The notes under the pieces: model-generated
Told to the model about the DNA's origin: nothing
The model's database searches: none
What the model saw: the letters and a program-made list of their open reading frames with translations, nothing else
Part shown: positions 1 through 12,913 of the stretch, piece by piece
How positions within the stretch are numbered: position 1 is the first letter of the stretch
How the letters are laid out: each line of letters starts with the position of its first letter
Translations under genes and position numbers: made by a program
DNA from: Protula sp. h YS-2021
Taxonomy: Eukaryota; Annelida; Polychaeta; Sabellida; Serpulidae
Assembly (NCBI GenBank): GCA_949752745.1
Contig: OX457027.1
Span: forward strand, 63,222,329-63,286,328
Length of the DNA stretch: 64,000 bases
Direction: 5' to 3'

Positions 1-880
1 AAATACGTGTAATACGCGTTGGCAATATCGGCATCTTTTTTCCGACGCTGTGGAATATGTGGAGCACTCGTACACAACGCAGTATATCTATATATATATA
101 GTTTTCATTTCAAGTTATGCGTGAAATACACAAATTTAGAGATCCATTGGAAATCGGTATATTTCCGACGTTTCACCGACAAATATAACTATTTGTATAA
201 TATGCGTATATTTTTATAGGCATATTACATGCTTGTAATATCTCAAATAAAAAAATTAGTTTTCGTCGGAATTCGGTATATTTCCGACGTATAGCCGATG
301 CAGTGATATATTTGTATATTATACGATTATTGTAATCCGTCGGTTATACATCAGTAATATCTTTTTCAAAAACAATTAAGTTTTGTTCCGTCGGAAGTAC
401 GTCTATGTCAGACGTTGGGCCAACATATACAAATATATGTATAATGTACGTATAACTAAATACATCGAATATACGTATGCAATATCCGTTTCATTTTTTT
501 TTTACCATTGGTCGGAAGTTAATCTATTTTCAACGTATAACCAATGCATAAAAATATATGTATAATATATGCATTGAGAAATACGTGTAATATATGAATA
601 TAATATTTTTAGCAAAAAAAAATTCCCAATTGGCCGGAAGTTCGTCGGAAAAAGATGTCGGCCCGATGAATATTTGCCAACATCTATTAAACTGAGGAAA
701 ATAATCATCGGGCCAACGTCGGTAACCGATGAACTTCCGACGAATGAGAAAAAAATGGAAATTCGACTATTGCCAACCTATAACCGATGCATTACCGATG
801 CATCGAAGCCGATGCTGACGTTTTCCGACCTGGTTTATACCGTTCCGACGTCGGCCCGACGTTACGCGAGTGTTCGGGTG
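1..880. repeat. Degenerate ~122-bp tandem repeat array
   Basis: About six or seven imperfect units of roughly 122 bp. Each starts with a TCGGAA / TTTCCGACG block (near 17, 141, 261, 380, 505, 628 and 720), followed by a run rich in TATATGTATAAT. The blocks are short inverted repeats of the type CCGACG...CGTCGG. No coding potential is visible; the short open frames here are products of the repeat. The array starts at or before the window edge, so its true length is unknown. Confidence 0.6.
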
Positions 881-1117
881 GCTCGAGTAGTCCCGGCACA
901 GATCTAGGCCATCAAAATCGGTGGTACCCTAACACCAAGCCTCATTCTCGCGCGTGCCGACCTAGCTCATTTACAATAGTAACCCTTGTAAACACCCACA
1001 CTACCTATATCTAAAATATATCGTCAGCCAATTAAGAAATATTGTTTGAGGGTGTTAACAGACTCACTCAAGTGATCAAAGACTGTGTGAATATTAAAAG
1101 TTCATCTGGGCCAATGT
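881..1117. repeat. Dispersed repeat, copy 1 (pair with 7829-8075)
   Basis: About 237 bp that recurs with few differences at 7829-8075. It includes the shared stretches CCCGGCACAGATCTAGGCC, the CTACCTATATCTAAAATAT block and a GTGATCAAAGACTGTGTG block. This copy directly follows the tandem array. The second copy is followed by a diverged extra module and a CAGACAGACAGATACAGACAG run, which links the family to the hairpin/GTCTGTC repeats described elsewhere. Confidence 0.7.
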
Positions 1118-2125
1118 ACTCAGTGCATTTTATACGTGGGAAAGCCTATGTATATTACATGTAGAGTTTATACGGAAATCACACCGTGGGAATGTCCAGG
1201 TATATTACACAGGTTTTGTATGTGGCCATGCCAACGTCCCACGTTCCCACGTAAATTCCATCTAAAAACAACGCGTTTTATACGTGGAACGAAAAATTAT
1301 GCTAACTGGGGAGGACTTATACACCCGTAAATTTTCAAGAGAAGCCAGTCCATGCCAAAATGTGGTATAAATAGAACATACGTCAAAATACACGAAAACA
1401 AAAAAATAGGTGCACAACTTCAGATCAAGTTCTAAACATGTGCCAAATTTGTTAGCCCTAAGGGCAGCATGGTCAGAGGAACAGCAAAGACAAAATTACG
1501 AATCAGTAAGAGATAAAAAAAGGTCCAAAACATTGGTTCCGCTGAACTTAATCTACTCTTCAAGTCTTCTACTTGCCAAGTGTTAATCAGTGATTTCAAG
1601 CTTCTCGGGCTTTGCCACGAAGCAGTGCTGCACTCTAGTGCTTGATTATTTCTTCTCTCTCTCTCTCCCTCTCTTTTTTTTTGGGGGGGGGGAGATGTTT
1701 TAAATCAAGCTTCGTTAAAAAATTGAAAAAGATAGCTTCGTTAAAGACTTAAAAGAGATCCTTAATGTTTAAAGCGGTCGTTTGTTTTGAAATTAAATAC
1801 ATTGTGATATCGAAAATTATTTGCTTTTCAATAAAATGTTCAAAATGACTACATTACATTTGTTTGAATTTTTAATGTAGATATTTATATCTGTTAAAAA
1901 AAAAGTCAATAAAATTTAGACAAAACCCCCATGAAAAATCATTGATCACTGCATAAAAGTAGCAATGTATGCCAATTTTACTTCTGGCATAATCTTGCCT
2001 CACGCGAATTTTTCCATAAGGAACGTCATGTTGTGGTTACAGCCATTGGAAACGAGGCCAAATAAGGAGACTTCAACAACTTATAAAGTAGCTGTTATAA
2101 ACAGGCATGTTTGTCTTGGTAACAC
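1118..2125. other. Intergenic stretch without a recognised gene
   Basis: AT-rich sequence with no exon-like open frame and no family I recognise. It holds a CT-rich run followed by T and G homopolymers near 1655-1693. The region 1130-1330 contains scattered TTTATACGTGG and ACGTGGGAA words that look like decayed repeat DNA. Confidence 0.5.
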
Positions 2126-2130
2126 AAGGG

Positions 2131-2214
2131 TATATAAGAAACCTATCTCATAGAGATACCACATTCAGAACCCTTTTGGATAAGAATACAGTATCAGAAA
2201 AAAGAACAGCCCAG
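2131..2214 (+). promoter_or_regulatory. TATA box and untranslated first exon of the Ly6-like gene
   Basis: TATATAAG at 2131-2138 is followed about 25-30 bp later by a plausible start near 2160. The transcript would run to a donor CCCAG|GTATCA at 2214/2215. The next acceptor, CTATTTCAG ending at 2629, lies 10 bp before the ATG at 2640. This gives a conventional non-coding first exon. The TATA position and splice signals are read directly from the sequence; the transcription start is inferred. Confidence 0.6.
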
Positions 2215-2639
2215 GTATCAAGGTGATTCATTTTTTATTGTAGCAAATGAAATGTAATTAAAATAAAAGGATCATTTAAAAAGAAAGAAATCATAATTGT
2301 TGTGCTTTGTTTCTTGGCTATTGGTTAATTTGTAGATGTATTTAAAACTTTTAAGCACTATTGACTTAATTTTTTAAAATATTTTTTGCTTGTTAATGAG
2401 GAGTGTAATAAATGTGTGCCAAATTTTACCATTATCCAAAGGAATTTTAGTAATTAAAAAAAGGGATCGCTTATTTTTTCAGTGAGGAGCGTTACAAATT
2501 TCTCAAGTGAAATAGAAGCTCATTGAAATAATGCGTTCCCTCATGTAGAGTGTTCACTACGAATTTAGGGTGACTGGGAATGCTGGGAAAGGCTAAGATT
2601 TGTTATTAAGTTGACTTTTTCTATTTCAGCTGATTCAAG

Positions 2640-5600
2640 ATGAAGTACCTTTTGGTCATCTCAGTTCTCATCGCCATTGCGGCACATGGTATGTAAATTA
2701 TTACTCCAAAGGTAAATTATTACATATCTCGGTAATCACTTATAAAATTGAGAAAAAATTGCGTCTCGTCAAACCCTTATAAACGATGAAGAAACTTAGA
2801 AGTGAACCTTTTACACATTAAGTGCCTGCTACGCATGCGATTTAACGCATCCAATGAAACTTATTTTTTATGTTATTTAATGTACTTTATTAAGCCCTAC
2901 AAATAGATATTTTTTATTAAGCCCTACAAATAGATATTTTAGTTGCTAAAAAGTCCGCACGTTTGAATTAAGACAGCTCCGAATGCGAAATCCTTTGTGC
3001 GACCCCGTTATAATTCTCTATTTTTTATTATAAAATACCTTTAAAACAACGGCCGCCCATAAATAAAAAAATCAGTGCATAGGTAGTCATCACAGTTGCA
3101 GCAGGCAAAATACTGTCAAATTTATTGCACTTCAATTGTGATATAGTCATGAGGGTGACATGCAGTTTTGTTCACACGACGGCTTCGCCTTGTGTAACAT
3201 TCCGATCAGAAGCAGAAACATTCTAAATATATCGGATATTCAGCAAAATCACAGATTTTTGCAGGTAATATGAATTTTTATGGATATAAAGAATAGCTCA
3301 CACTTTCCGAAAGAATTAATGACTTAATTTATCACTATCGATTCAATTTGTTACAAAAAATACGAACATCGAAACATCTAGTTTTGTGAAACACACTGTG
3401 TAACGGTTAGATTTGTCGAACACTCCTCGGTCAATCAGAAAAGAAATGTTTATTCACAAATACAACAATTAGTCTTGAAACGACTTCTAAAGGCTGAGGA
3501 TCAAGCTTGAAACACACCGCTATTGCAGTTAAATGCTGAGACCCCTGCTAATTTCATCCCCTGTATGCAGGGTGTTAAATTTACGTTAAAAACCCTTCTC
3601 ACCTTCTTTTGTATATTAGGGAGCAGAGGCACAGTTAGAACACGCGCAACCACAACATTAATAACTCTTGTTGTACCTTGATTGTGATTGATTCCGATCA
3701 CAGATCAATTCTTACCAACGTCTTTAAAACAACGTTGAATGGACGTTGCGTAAACAACGTTGTTTAGACATTGCCTTTGGTCGCAACAAAAACGGAACTA
3801 TTCTGTCGTCTAATCAACGCCTTTGGTGGAACGTTGGATAGATGCCGACAAATCAACGTTGTATAGACACTGGAATGCTCACCGGAAATGGTAGCCATGA
3901 CAGGTCACTTTAAAAGTAGACAAAAATGACGTAAAATATGAGAATTTCAAGAGTGGGCAAGTTTTTTTCAATCTACAGTTGAAATCTACTTCATACGTAT
4001 CCTGCACCACCGGATGGCCCAAAGGTTGGGGTACTATGACGCAGGGATGACACACTGTGATTGTTGCTTGATTGATTGCAATTCTAGATTTTTTCCTAAC
4101 TTCATTACAACGTCAGGGCAGAGACGTTATTTCGACTTCCATTTGCAACCTTTACGCAACGTTGATTAGACGTCGGAAAATATACATCTATCAAATGATG
4201 GAATTGCTTCGACTTCCACAAACAACCCAAACCAGGCGTTGATTCGGCGTTTTCTATGACGTCCATCCAACGTCGATCGAACGTCATAATGTTTACTGGA
4301 AATCTGCATGACACGTCCTAGCCATATCACATTCGTATATTGTCCACATTGCTATTTTTTATTGTTTTAGCTTACTTTTAAGTAAACCAGTTCTTTCAAT
4401 GAAACAGAGATTTTCAATTAGTTTTCACAGTTAAATAGGAATAGTATCTAGGTTAATCTTAAGTGGTTCTTGTTCACCCTAGTTAAAGCATAACGCAGCT
4501 CGACGCCTGTCCGTCATTCACGTCTCATGGTTCGGATGAAATTTATTATTCGAGTTTTTTATGTATAGCTCTCTTCACTGTTATTTAATTGTATGTTTGG
4601 TTGTACATTTCATATTTTAATTTTATATTTTTATATATTTTCAGCGTCTGCGTTGAAGTGCTACTCATGCGATTACATGAACGATAACGATTGCAAAGGA
4701 GAAGACGCAGATCTTGGCGCTCTCAGCAGGTCAATCGATCCTGATGAAGATGAGTTTGAATACTGCTACAAGGTCTCCTTTGGTAATGACTCATATTCAT
4801 TTACCTTAGTGTAATGTTGATATTTCAAAAAAAAAAATTGAAGTTGAAAAGAAGCGACGAAAATTTCGATCGCACGCAGAAAAAAGTACGATTATCGCAA
4901 ATTGATGCAGTTAAACGCCAGCCATTTCTAATCACAAAGTCGTTATAGCTGCCGTTGCATCACACCAACCGTAGAAAGGTATTCTTCGTAACTTTTTCGG
5001 AATGTAACTTTATAGACTTTGATGTTCCTATCCTTTAGTGATGGAGTTCCAATTCTTGAAAAAATCTTAGTTCCCGAAGTCATTGAAAATTTAAAACAAT
5101 GTGCCCTGCTGGGCAAAAGAAGTATCTGCCTGGAATGTACAAGGCGTATCTTCATCACCAGGACAGGCGTCCATAGAGTTCATGCTTCAGCTACCATTTC
5201 AACCAGTTCACAACTACATGACGACAGTTTTCGGAAGATTATAAAATTAACTCTGAATTCACACATCGAGAATGATTATTAGTCCATCTTACTACTTCTT
5301 AAGAAATAATTTAAGCGCCATGTTCCGAATACAGTAGAACATGATGCGTCAATTAGCATGCTGGTGTGTTGCTGGTTTTATAAAGGTCACATTGTTGCGC
5401 CATGAATTATTTAAGACAAAATACTCACTCACTTATATTTTATGCCCATTTAGATAGCGACAAGAGAGGGGTTCGCGGTACTTTGGATAAGGACGGTTTA
5501 GATTTCATAGAAGATACCTTCGATGTCAAAAACAACGAATGCGACAACAACCAAGACTACGCGCATGATGGTGATACCTACGACGACGCGCGTAAGTTTT

Positions 5601-6949
5601 TTTATCCGTTATAATATAATGAATCTTTCAAATCTGTAGACTTTACAAATGCACTGAATTTAAGCATCTAGACTTGAACAGATTCACTGAAATGCGTTTG
5701 AATAATACGATATTAGGTTTCCTCGATTTTTCCTTTGTTGTGCAGTTGCTCATTGGTCTTTGTTGTGATGTAACTGCAAATGCCCCATTTGTTTTATGTA
5801 ACACTAAAGGTTTTGTTGTAATGGGTGTACAATGGGCTGTGAGGGCATAAATTTGTCCTTTGAGAAATTAGTGTGGTTGTTTCTTAGTCTATCAAGAAAT
5901 CTATGGCGGTATGATTGTGTACACGCTGCAAACAGTTTTTTTGTATCTGTGGTATATATAAACCATACAGCATGTATGTTTGATTTTTTGGATGAATATA
6001 CCACAATAGTAATGAGATGGGGTCCATTTGGAATACTTTTGGGATAATTGGGACCGTAATGGCAGTAATTTTAAGATTTAGAAATTAAACGATGATTCAT
6101 TCATAAAAAGAATATATCTCATTTTGGAATCGGGTTGCTCTTAGCGTGATTGCACTTTGCAGTGTATTATTCAGATAATTCAAATCAAATGAATTTAAAT
6201 TGAAGTTTGATTTACCTGAGACATTTGGCTGAAACATGTAGAATCCCCAGCACACACTCAAGTTTGTTGCTTGTTGTTATCGAAAAACTAATGCAATCAC
6301 ATCCCAGAATTTGGAAATTTATCACAGCCCAGAATAATTCATCGAATTTTAATTGGTTGTGGTAAAAATAAATATAAGTAGAAGAACTGCAATTTCTGAA
6401 AGGTCAAACAAGTCTCAATGACCCCCATTGGTTATGGGATCACAGTTTGAACAATGAGCAATTGAACAATGAAGTCAAACTCATTTTCAGTGATGCTGAG
6501 TGAACCAAAGGCTTAACAATGTAAATTTTCTGCACACCGGAAAAAAAGCAGAGTGGTGGTAGATCACGTGGTGTACAAATATGAGAAAGGGTTCTATTGG
6601 AAATTAAGAGCGGGGATGGGGGTGGCGGTCTTTACGCGGAGGATGGGGGTTGAGGGTAGGAGGTAGATTCCCTGAAATAATCCAAACCGGTCAATGCTTT
6701 TGCTTTTGTAATCTTTGGGCCATAATTCCGAAATGCAACAGGGACACTTGAGAAAGTGCCAAGTAATGACCTAAGAGTCTTGTTTGACTATATGAAGGGA
6801 AAAAAACTTTCCTTTTTCACGTTACTTCCTTATTTATGTTATTGACAGAGGTGTGCGTCTGTGACACTGATTGGTGCAATGGAAGTGGAACCCTGGCTGT
6901 GTCCATGACAACTCTGCTTTTGGCGGCAATTGCTAAATACTTCTGTTAA
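2640..6949 (+). CDS. Ly6/uPAR-like (three-finger) GPI-anchored protein
   Basis: Coding exons are 2640-2688, 4645-4782, 5454-5591 and 6849-6949. All introns are GT/AG and phase 1, and the joined frame is 141 residues. Residues 1-17 form a signal peptide (MKYLLVISVLIAIAAH). The mature part opens with LKCYSCDY, the typical first Ly6 cysteine pair, and closes with CVCDTDWCNGSG, the C-x-C...CN ending of the Ly6/uPAR fold. The last ~20 residues are hydrophobic with a small-residue site before them, as expected for GPI attachment. One signal-peptide exon plus domain exons in phase 1 is normal for this family. The middle is unusually acidic (many D/E, a DEDEFEY run). A cell-surface or secreted binding protein is inferred; the partner is unknown. 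The large first intron carries AACGTTG repeats. Confidence 0.85.
2689..4644. other. Large first coding intron of the Ly6-like gene
   Basis: Almost 2 kb with no coding signal. It includes a short direct duplication at 2896-2940 (TATTTTTTATTAAGCCCTAC twice) and the AACGTTG repeat block listed separately. Confidence 0.6.
3715..4300. repeat. AACGTTG-type inverted repeat block in an intron
   Basis: Two clusters (about 3715-3870 and 4110-4290) are dense in CAACGTT, AACGTTG, GACGTCGG and CAACGTC words in both orientations, for example AACAACGTTGTTTAGAC and CAACGTTGATTAGACGTC. The opposing clusters look like degenerate subterminal repeats of a non-autonomous DNA transposon. I see no clear terminal inverted repeat or target duplication. 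Confidence 0.5.
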
Positions 6950-6982
6950 TTTCTAAATCTGCACGTGTCAAGTTAAAAGATG

Positions 6983-6988
6983 AATAAA
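6983..6988 (+). terminator. Poly(A) signal of the Ly6-like gene
   Basis: AATAAA lies 34 bp after the TAA stop (6947-6949), in the expected position for a short 3' UTR. No other transcript in this orientation is nearby. Confidence 0.7.
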
Positions 6989-6989
6989 T

Positions 6990-7828
6990 GAAATGACTTT
7001 CACTTCACCAAACACTGTAGTGACATTTTTATTTTACATTAGATGCTGTTTAAAATATGAATTATAAAGTGAATAATAATTCAGTACCTAAAAATATCTC
7101 ATGAAAAGTAAAAAAAAATCGTTAAATAAAAAATTATTCCGCCAAGACGTTTGTTATTAAGATATGTAATGAAATAAATTTTTTAAGTTATATGGAGTGT
7201 TTTTAGGTATCTGAACATTGTCAGTGAGTCAGTGCCACATCCCGGAACGCATTGTCTTTGTCATGTTGTGCCCAAGAATCGGTGCTTTCACACATTTTGT
7301 TTTCGTAAAACGCTAGTTCACGAGTAAAGGCTTAATTCGCGATCTTCACTTTTATGTGGGTTTCTCGTGTAACTCTAAAAGAATTACCCAATTTAGAACA
7401 AAATTTTCTCATTGCGGAAACAAAACCCTATCAATATCAGTTCATGTCTTTTAATACGCCATAAATTATCCAAAATACAAACGAGTTGACTGGCAACTCT
7501 AAAGAAACGAAGAGTCAACACCTGGGGGGGGGTGAAATTAAGCGTTTCCCTCTTAGCAGCCAGGGAGAACACACGAAATAATCATAATAAACCTTTACTA
7601 TTGATTCTTTCACAAACACGACCGGGAAAGCAAGATACGTAACTAAACCTGTGACCAACTCCTAAAGAACTCTGCATGCAGCAGGTCACTGGAGATATAC
7701 ACAAATATATCTATTATTTTCGTAAAACGGTTTTTTATTAGATAAAAGTATACTTCGCGTTCTCCCCTTTTTTATGGGCGTCTGATGTAACTGTAAAAGA
7801 ATCACGCAAATAGAAAAAAATCTCATTG
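6990..7828. other. Intergenic stretch, no gene seen
   Basis: AT-rich and non-coding in all six frames beyond chance-length ORFs. Two diverged related passages (near 7290-7390 and 7715-7820: TTTCGTAAAACG, then TTTTATGGGCGTCTGATGTAACT-like text) suggest an old local duplication. Confidence 0.45.
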
Positions 7829-8260
7829 TGGCTCGAATTGTCCCGGCACAGATCTAGGCCAATCAAAATCGTTGGTACCCTAACACCAAGCCTCATTCTC
7901 GCGCGTGCCGACCTAGCTCATTTACAAAATAACCCCTGTAAACACCCACACTACCTATATCTAAAATATATCGTCATCGAACTAAGAAATATTGGTTTGA
8001 GGGTGTTAACAGACTCACTCAAGTGATCAAAGACTGTGTGAATATTAAAAGTTCATCTGGGCCAATGTACTCGGGCCGACGTGGCCCATTTTCAATATCA
8101 GCTATTGTTAGGATCCATACTACCTATATGTAAAATATTTCGCCAATCGATCAAGAATTGCAGGCTGGAGTGTGTTAGCAAAAAAGTGTCGACAGACAGA
8201 CAGATACAGACAGATTCGAAAACCATAGTCCCCAGACCCACCTAAAATATGACTGGAATA
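7829..8260 (-). repeat. Dispersed repeat, copy 2, with extra module and GTCTGTC run
   Basis: 7829-8075 repeats 881-1117. From 8107 a diverged second module follows (CTACCTATATGTAAAATATTTCGCC against CTACCTATATCTAAAATATATCG in the first). It ends at 8190-8215 in a CAGACAGACAGATACAGACAG run. Read on the minus strand this is a TCTGTCTGTCTGTC core followed by two modules, the same order as in the hairpin repeats at 18.4, 32.5, 51.6, 57.4 and 60.4 kb. The orientation is assigned on that basis. Confidence 0.55.
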
Positions 8261-10704
8261 AAATGACTGAAAAGGAACCACAACAACACCACTGCTTTCT
8301 GCAGTACTCTTGCAGTTGTTTCGAAATCGACTGCAGAAGACTTCAAAAGGCCGCATCTCCAGTACATTTACACATTAACAAAAAGTACTGCATTTAAATC
8401 GCGGTGGTACATGTGAAATTTAAAAGTCTGGAATCGAACACATACTAAAAGTAAGGGCATTTTGGAGAATCTACAAATAAAAACTGTATTTATACAGAAT
8501 TTCGATTGTTATTAACTTATGTCAGAGCACCTGTGTACCGAAAACGACTGCAGTGTTTGAATTAATTTAATGACGTAAGAATTCAGGTTACCGATGGCCG
8601 TTAGAAATTCATTCCGCACTAGAAAATATTTTGTTTCAACGGGGTGAGGCAGAAATAAAAACACAAAAAGGATGTCAGTCATTTTAAACATTTAGAGAAG
8701 TCTACTCTATCACATGGCAAAGTTTCATGAAGGATAGACAAAAAAAGTCCTTTTTTTTAATTCTTGGCCTGTAAATTCAACCTTTCTGAAAAATAGCACG
8801 TGCTTCGATTTGATTTGTCGAAAATCAAAACAAAAATACAAAATCAAAACAAAAACATTCTGAAGGCGCATGCGCGAAATATCTGTCGAAATTTGAATTG
8901 CAAATCTCACTCATTACAACAGGTCATAAATCATTATTCCTTATATTAAACAAGCATATTGTCCCATTTTATTTATTATCTTTAATAAATGGCTCTCTTA
9001 GTTGTGTAATGTGGAATAAGTGAAAATACCATATTATCGCTCACAACACGGTAAGCACTATGAGGCAAAAACTGCTCATTTTTATTTGTTCTGCCTATTT
9101 TGGCAACAGTTGGCACTTGACAGTTTGTGCTGGGGGAATATACGTGCTCCACAAAAAACCATAACCCCTTTGTTTAAATATTTGGTCACTTGACTTTGGC
9201 CACGTAGCATTTAAAGGCCAGAAACTGTGAAGAAACGGGAAGAAATACCTTTCTTCCCGGAAGAAAAGGAAGAAAGTGGGAAGAAAATTGGAAGAAACCT
9301 ACTTTGTAAAGAAAACATCAATGCGACGTACTATCTATTTATTGATTTTACAGAACCAATATTTACTGTGTTCTATTGTACTATCATACAAAATAACGAA
9401 AAAAACAAACGAAAAAAAAATACATGGTAACACCAAAACACAATGAAGAAATAATGACCTTATACCATGTGCTTTGCAAATGTGCTTCCGCAAGACCCTT
9501 TTCTTATCACCCCCGTTTAATCTTAATACTTAACCCCCCATTTAAGGTAAACACAGCCTTTGTCTTTTGTTTTCACTGGCACATTAAGAGCAAACAAAAT
9601 GAAACACTAATTCTCATACACAAAGTCAAAGTTTAAACACTTGACCAAAAGTACTCAGACTATATTGCAGCCTCCCCAGCTTTCCAACACACATTGAAAC
9701 ACGACCGTTTATCTAATCCCTATTGATCCAATTTATCACACAGAAGTTTGATGTGTGAATTCGCACCTATTTAAGAATTACTCTGAGTGCAGTTCAAGAA
9801 AATTATTTGAAAAAATTCCAAATATTACACCTTTTAAGGTTACTTCCATTTCTTCCCTGAAATTGGAGGGAAGAAAGTATTTCTTCCCTATGGGAAAAAC
9901 ACGGCAAAAAACCATGGTTTTTTCCCTCCATGGAAGAAACATGCCAACCCTGCATTTCGTCTCCACATTTACCCTTTTTTCATGTATGGTCTCGCTAAAT
10001 GTTTACTTCAGTGTCTTTTAAGATATACGAAAGGTCTATCCATGTTGGCATATTCTGAGTATGGTCTCCCAAAGTCGTATTTTAGGGTTATATACGAGCA
10101 AAAATAACCGATGAACATTTGGTCCCCCTGTTTACTTACTTTTATATTAGGTCTCTCTTAGTGGTATCTTTGTATCTTTTCAACGGAAATTTTTGTCATA
10201 TTCACTTTGTTTTATCACAATGGGTTCTTGAGGTCTGTTGGAAGCTTCACGGAATACTGAAATTTGCCTTTCAGGGTTACGAGGCGGTGAACTTTACCTT
10301 GTTTCTGCTCTTTCCATGCCATTCCCCTCACTACACAAACTTAAAGATATGACGTTGTCGTTTTATTGGAAATAAACCATGTCAATGTCGCTGCGAAGAA
10401 TCACTTTTTCATTCTTTTGCCTTTGCTTTGGGTGCTGTGACCTCTCAGATTGGGGCTTTCACGATGTTAACATTGTCAATAAACACATCAGCACATTTTT
10501 ACCCAATTTGCATTGGAAACAAACGTTTTGAGTCTTAAATACTGCGACCGGGGTTCAAACGAGAGACTCCAAACTGCCCAGAACGACAAAATAACAACAT
10601 CTGTAAACTCTCTGTTGAATGTTGACAAAAAAAAAAAAAAAGATCGCACACAAAATGTACCAATATTACGGAGTCTTCCTGGCCTTACGAGTCGAGTATT
10701 AATT
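8261..10704. other. Intergenic stretch with GGGAAGAA inverted repeats
   Basis: No exon-like frame. Between 9225 and 9940 the words GGGAAGAAA and TTTCTTCCC recur in both orientations (9228-9300; TTCTTCCCTG...GAGGGAAGAA at 9850-9880; a CCATGG-centred palindrome at 9913-9935). This suggests a degenerate foldback or TIR element. The 10030-10130 stretch carries a GGTCTCCC...GGTCCCCC pattern also found at 22.5, 28.7, 48.5, 56.8 and 58.6 kb. Confidence 0.4.
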
Positions 10705-11220
10705 AACACTTGACAAGCCTTTGGCTTGCAAGTGTTATATGAATTTGTGCGAGCAAAATTCGTCCTTTTTTTTCTTCTTGACACTTTTTCCGATTTTTTG
10801 TGTCTTCTTCTCTGAGACTATGGGCCCTATGGCCATGAAACTTGGAACTTATGAAGAGCTTCATCTGAACATGTGCATGTCACTTTTTATTTTCGTCTTT
10901 GATTTCGGTTTCCTTGTTAAAACGCCATGTGAAAAGAGTGTATTTTTTGCAAGCATATGCGTAGCATTTAACGACAGCACAAATTACACATTTGCTTAGT
11001 GAGCTTTGTGCGAGCTCTCACTGCGTAAATAGATAGCAAGGAGTATGCCTGCCTGATCAGTCAATAAAACTTAAAGTCAACAACAACCAAACACTACTCG
11101 GCTTAAAAGACGTATTCAAGCTATGTTGTTTGCAATATGTTATTCAAGAAATAACCCATTAAAGGAAGTATTTTTGCGTTTTAATTTTTGTCAAGTGTTT
11201 AACATTTCGATAGCGGAATG
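10705..11220 (+). mobile_element. Hairpin-ended repeat K, copy 1
   Basis: It opens with the hairpin CACTTGACAAGCCTTTGGCTTGCAAGTG (10708-10735, shown here only to define the stem). It closes with GTCAAGTGTTTAACATTTCGATAGCG, which repeats the hairpin arm. The inside holds ATGGCCATGAAACTTGGAA, like the module motif of the other hairpin repeats. A copy lies in inverse orientation at 30398-30868, where the closing end is a perfect palindrome. No transposase frame is present, so it would be non-autonomous. Confidence 0.65.
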
Positions 11221-12904
11221 AGCTTCTAGTTGATATTGATCGTTACGGTGCAGTTGTGACACTGATTTCATACTACACCAGCAGTCTCGAACAAAATTTT
11301 GTGCTAGGTAGCACAACAAATTTACTCCTCTCAAAAACCACTAAAACCGGAAGTTTCAAACCGAAATTGCAACCACCCTCCCCATCTCAATGAGTTCTTT
11401 CATATCATATATAAAACTTGTAAATCCAGAGCCTGGTTCCTGAGATATCCCCTGTACTTAAAACAAGCAAATTTTTAAATGTAAAATCTATCAAAAAAAT
11501 TTCAAACAAACTCGAAACCAATCTCACGGTGCTCCTCACGACAAGATCCCTCTAGATCCAAAGCTGCTCGTCGTGATCCTATCGCGCTTTGTTATAAATC
11601 CATCACATCACTAGTTTCGCAAAAAGTTAGCTCGTGCCAAAAGCTCATTCTCTACTTAATACATAAGAAAGGGAAGAGACTGCTCGGTATTCTGACAACG
11701 CACACATATTTAAGATATTAGAATTAAACACAGTGGAGCGTAAACTACATGAAACACACACTCTATCATCTTTCAACCACTATACCACATCACCCAGTAA
11801 TACAATAACACAAGTGGGCTCCAAGTGTCATTCTGGTGAACATCAAGTTACTTAAACAGACACATAAGTTATCGAAAGAACATATGGATTGAGTTACCCT
11901 ATTGTTACAGAACTGACACAATATTACCTTAACGGGGTGAGAGAGACGTTAAACTACTCAGTCTATCAAGCAATCATGACGCTGATATATATTTCTCATC
12001 GATTTTCTGTTGTCCTTCACTATCAAATGAGTAATTTTTGACATGTTTTTTTTTAATTATTATTTTTAGAAGATGAGTACCCATCCTAAAGTACGCTACA
12101 TCATGTATATAAATGAAAAAAAAAACAATTTTCAGGCCACCTTATCCTTTTGCCAGTCTTTCGGCCTTGAGATCCAAACTTATTTCTGTGGCGATAAGAA
12201 AGGAATTTTGTTTTTCTGCGAAGTAGATTTTCTGAAAGCTTTAGGATGGGTAAACAAGAGATTTTATGTGCGGTATCACTCATTTTGAAAGGTAGCCATA
12301 TAATTAAGGAGACTAAGACTTGGTTTTTAAAACCTAAAATTTCTTGCACTAACACGAACGAATGCTATCGTGTTCCTTAACATGTATGTGTTATTTTATT
12401 TAAAATCTTTTCTGTTGCAAGATCTCGTCAGTTAAGACTCAGCTAAGTCTGTAAGACTGTACTACAGTTCCATTGTTAAAAATCAGTTGTAGAAAGTTGT
12501 TTACGGAGCTTCTAAAATAGATTTTTGTAATTTGCAGAAAAAAAACTAAGTAAAAGAAAACATGATTGAAGATACCTTGGACTTCTTTGTGTATCAAAAT
12601 CAGCTTGTTGTATGTTGTGATGACTGTTACTTTTGTGACAAAATAATATGGCTATTGGTTGAAACAAGAAATATGTTTTCGTAGCCATCGTTAGGACGTA
12701 CGCAAAAAATTTGCCAATTTTCTAAACCTTTCCCAGGTACGCCAAAAGTTACGTTAATATGGGGTTGAACATTAGCTCACGCACTTGCCTAGACACACCC
12801 CACCCTCTTTAAATACATCTGAAATGTATGATCCCTTAGGCATATAATAAAAGTAATGTCATTACACGTATCTGGGTTGAAGTATTACTATTTTATCGTT
12901 CCAG
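11221..12904. other. Intergenic stretch upstream of the SET gene
   Basis: AT-rich, with no supported gene or repeat family. The 5' untranslated exon(s) and promoter of the gene starting at 12914 should lie here, because its first recognised coding exon begins at a splice acceptor (CGTTCCAG ending 12904). I could not place them. Confidence 0.4.
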
Positions 12905-12913
12905 AAGGACGAA

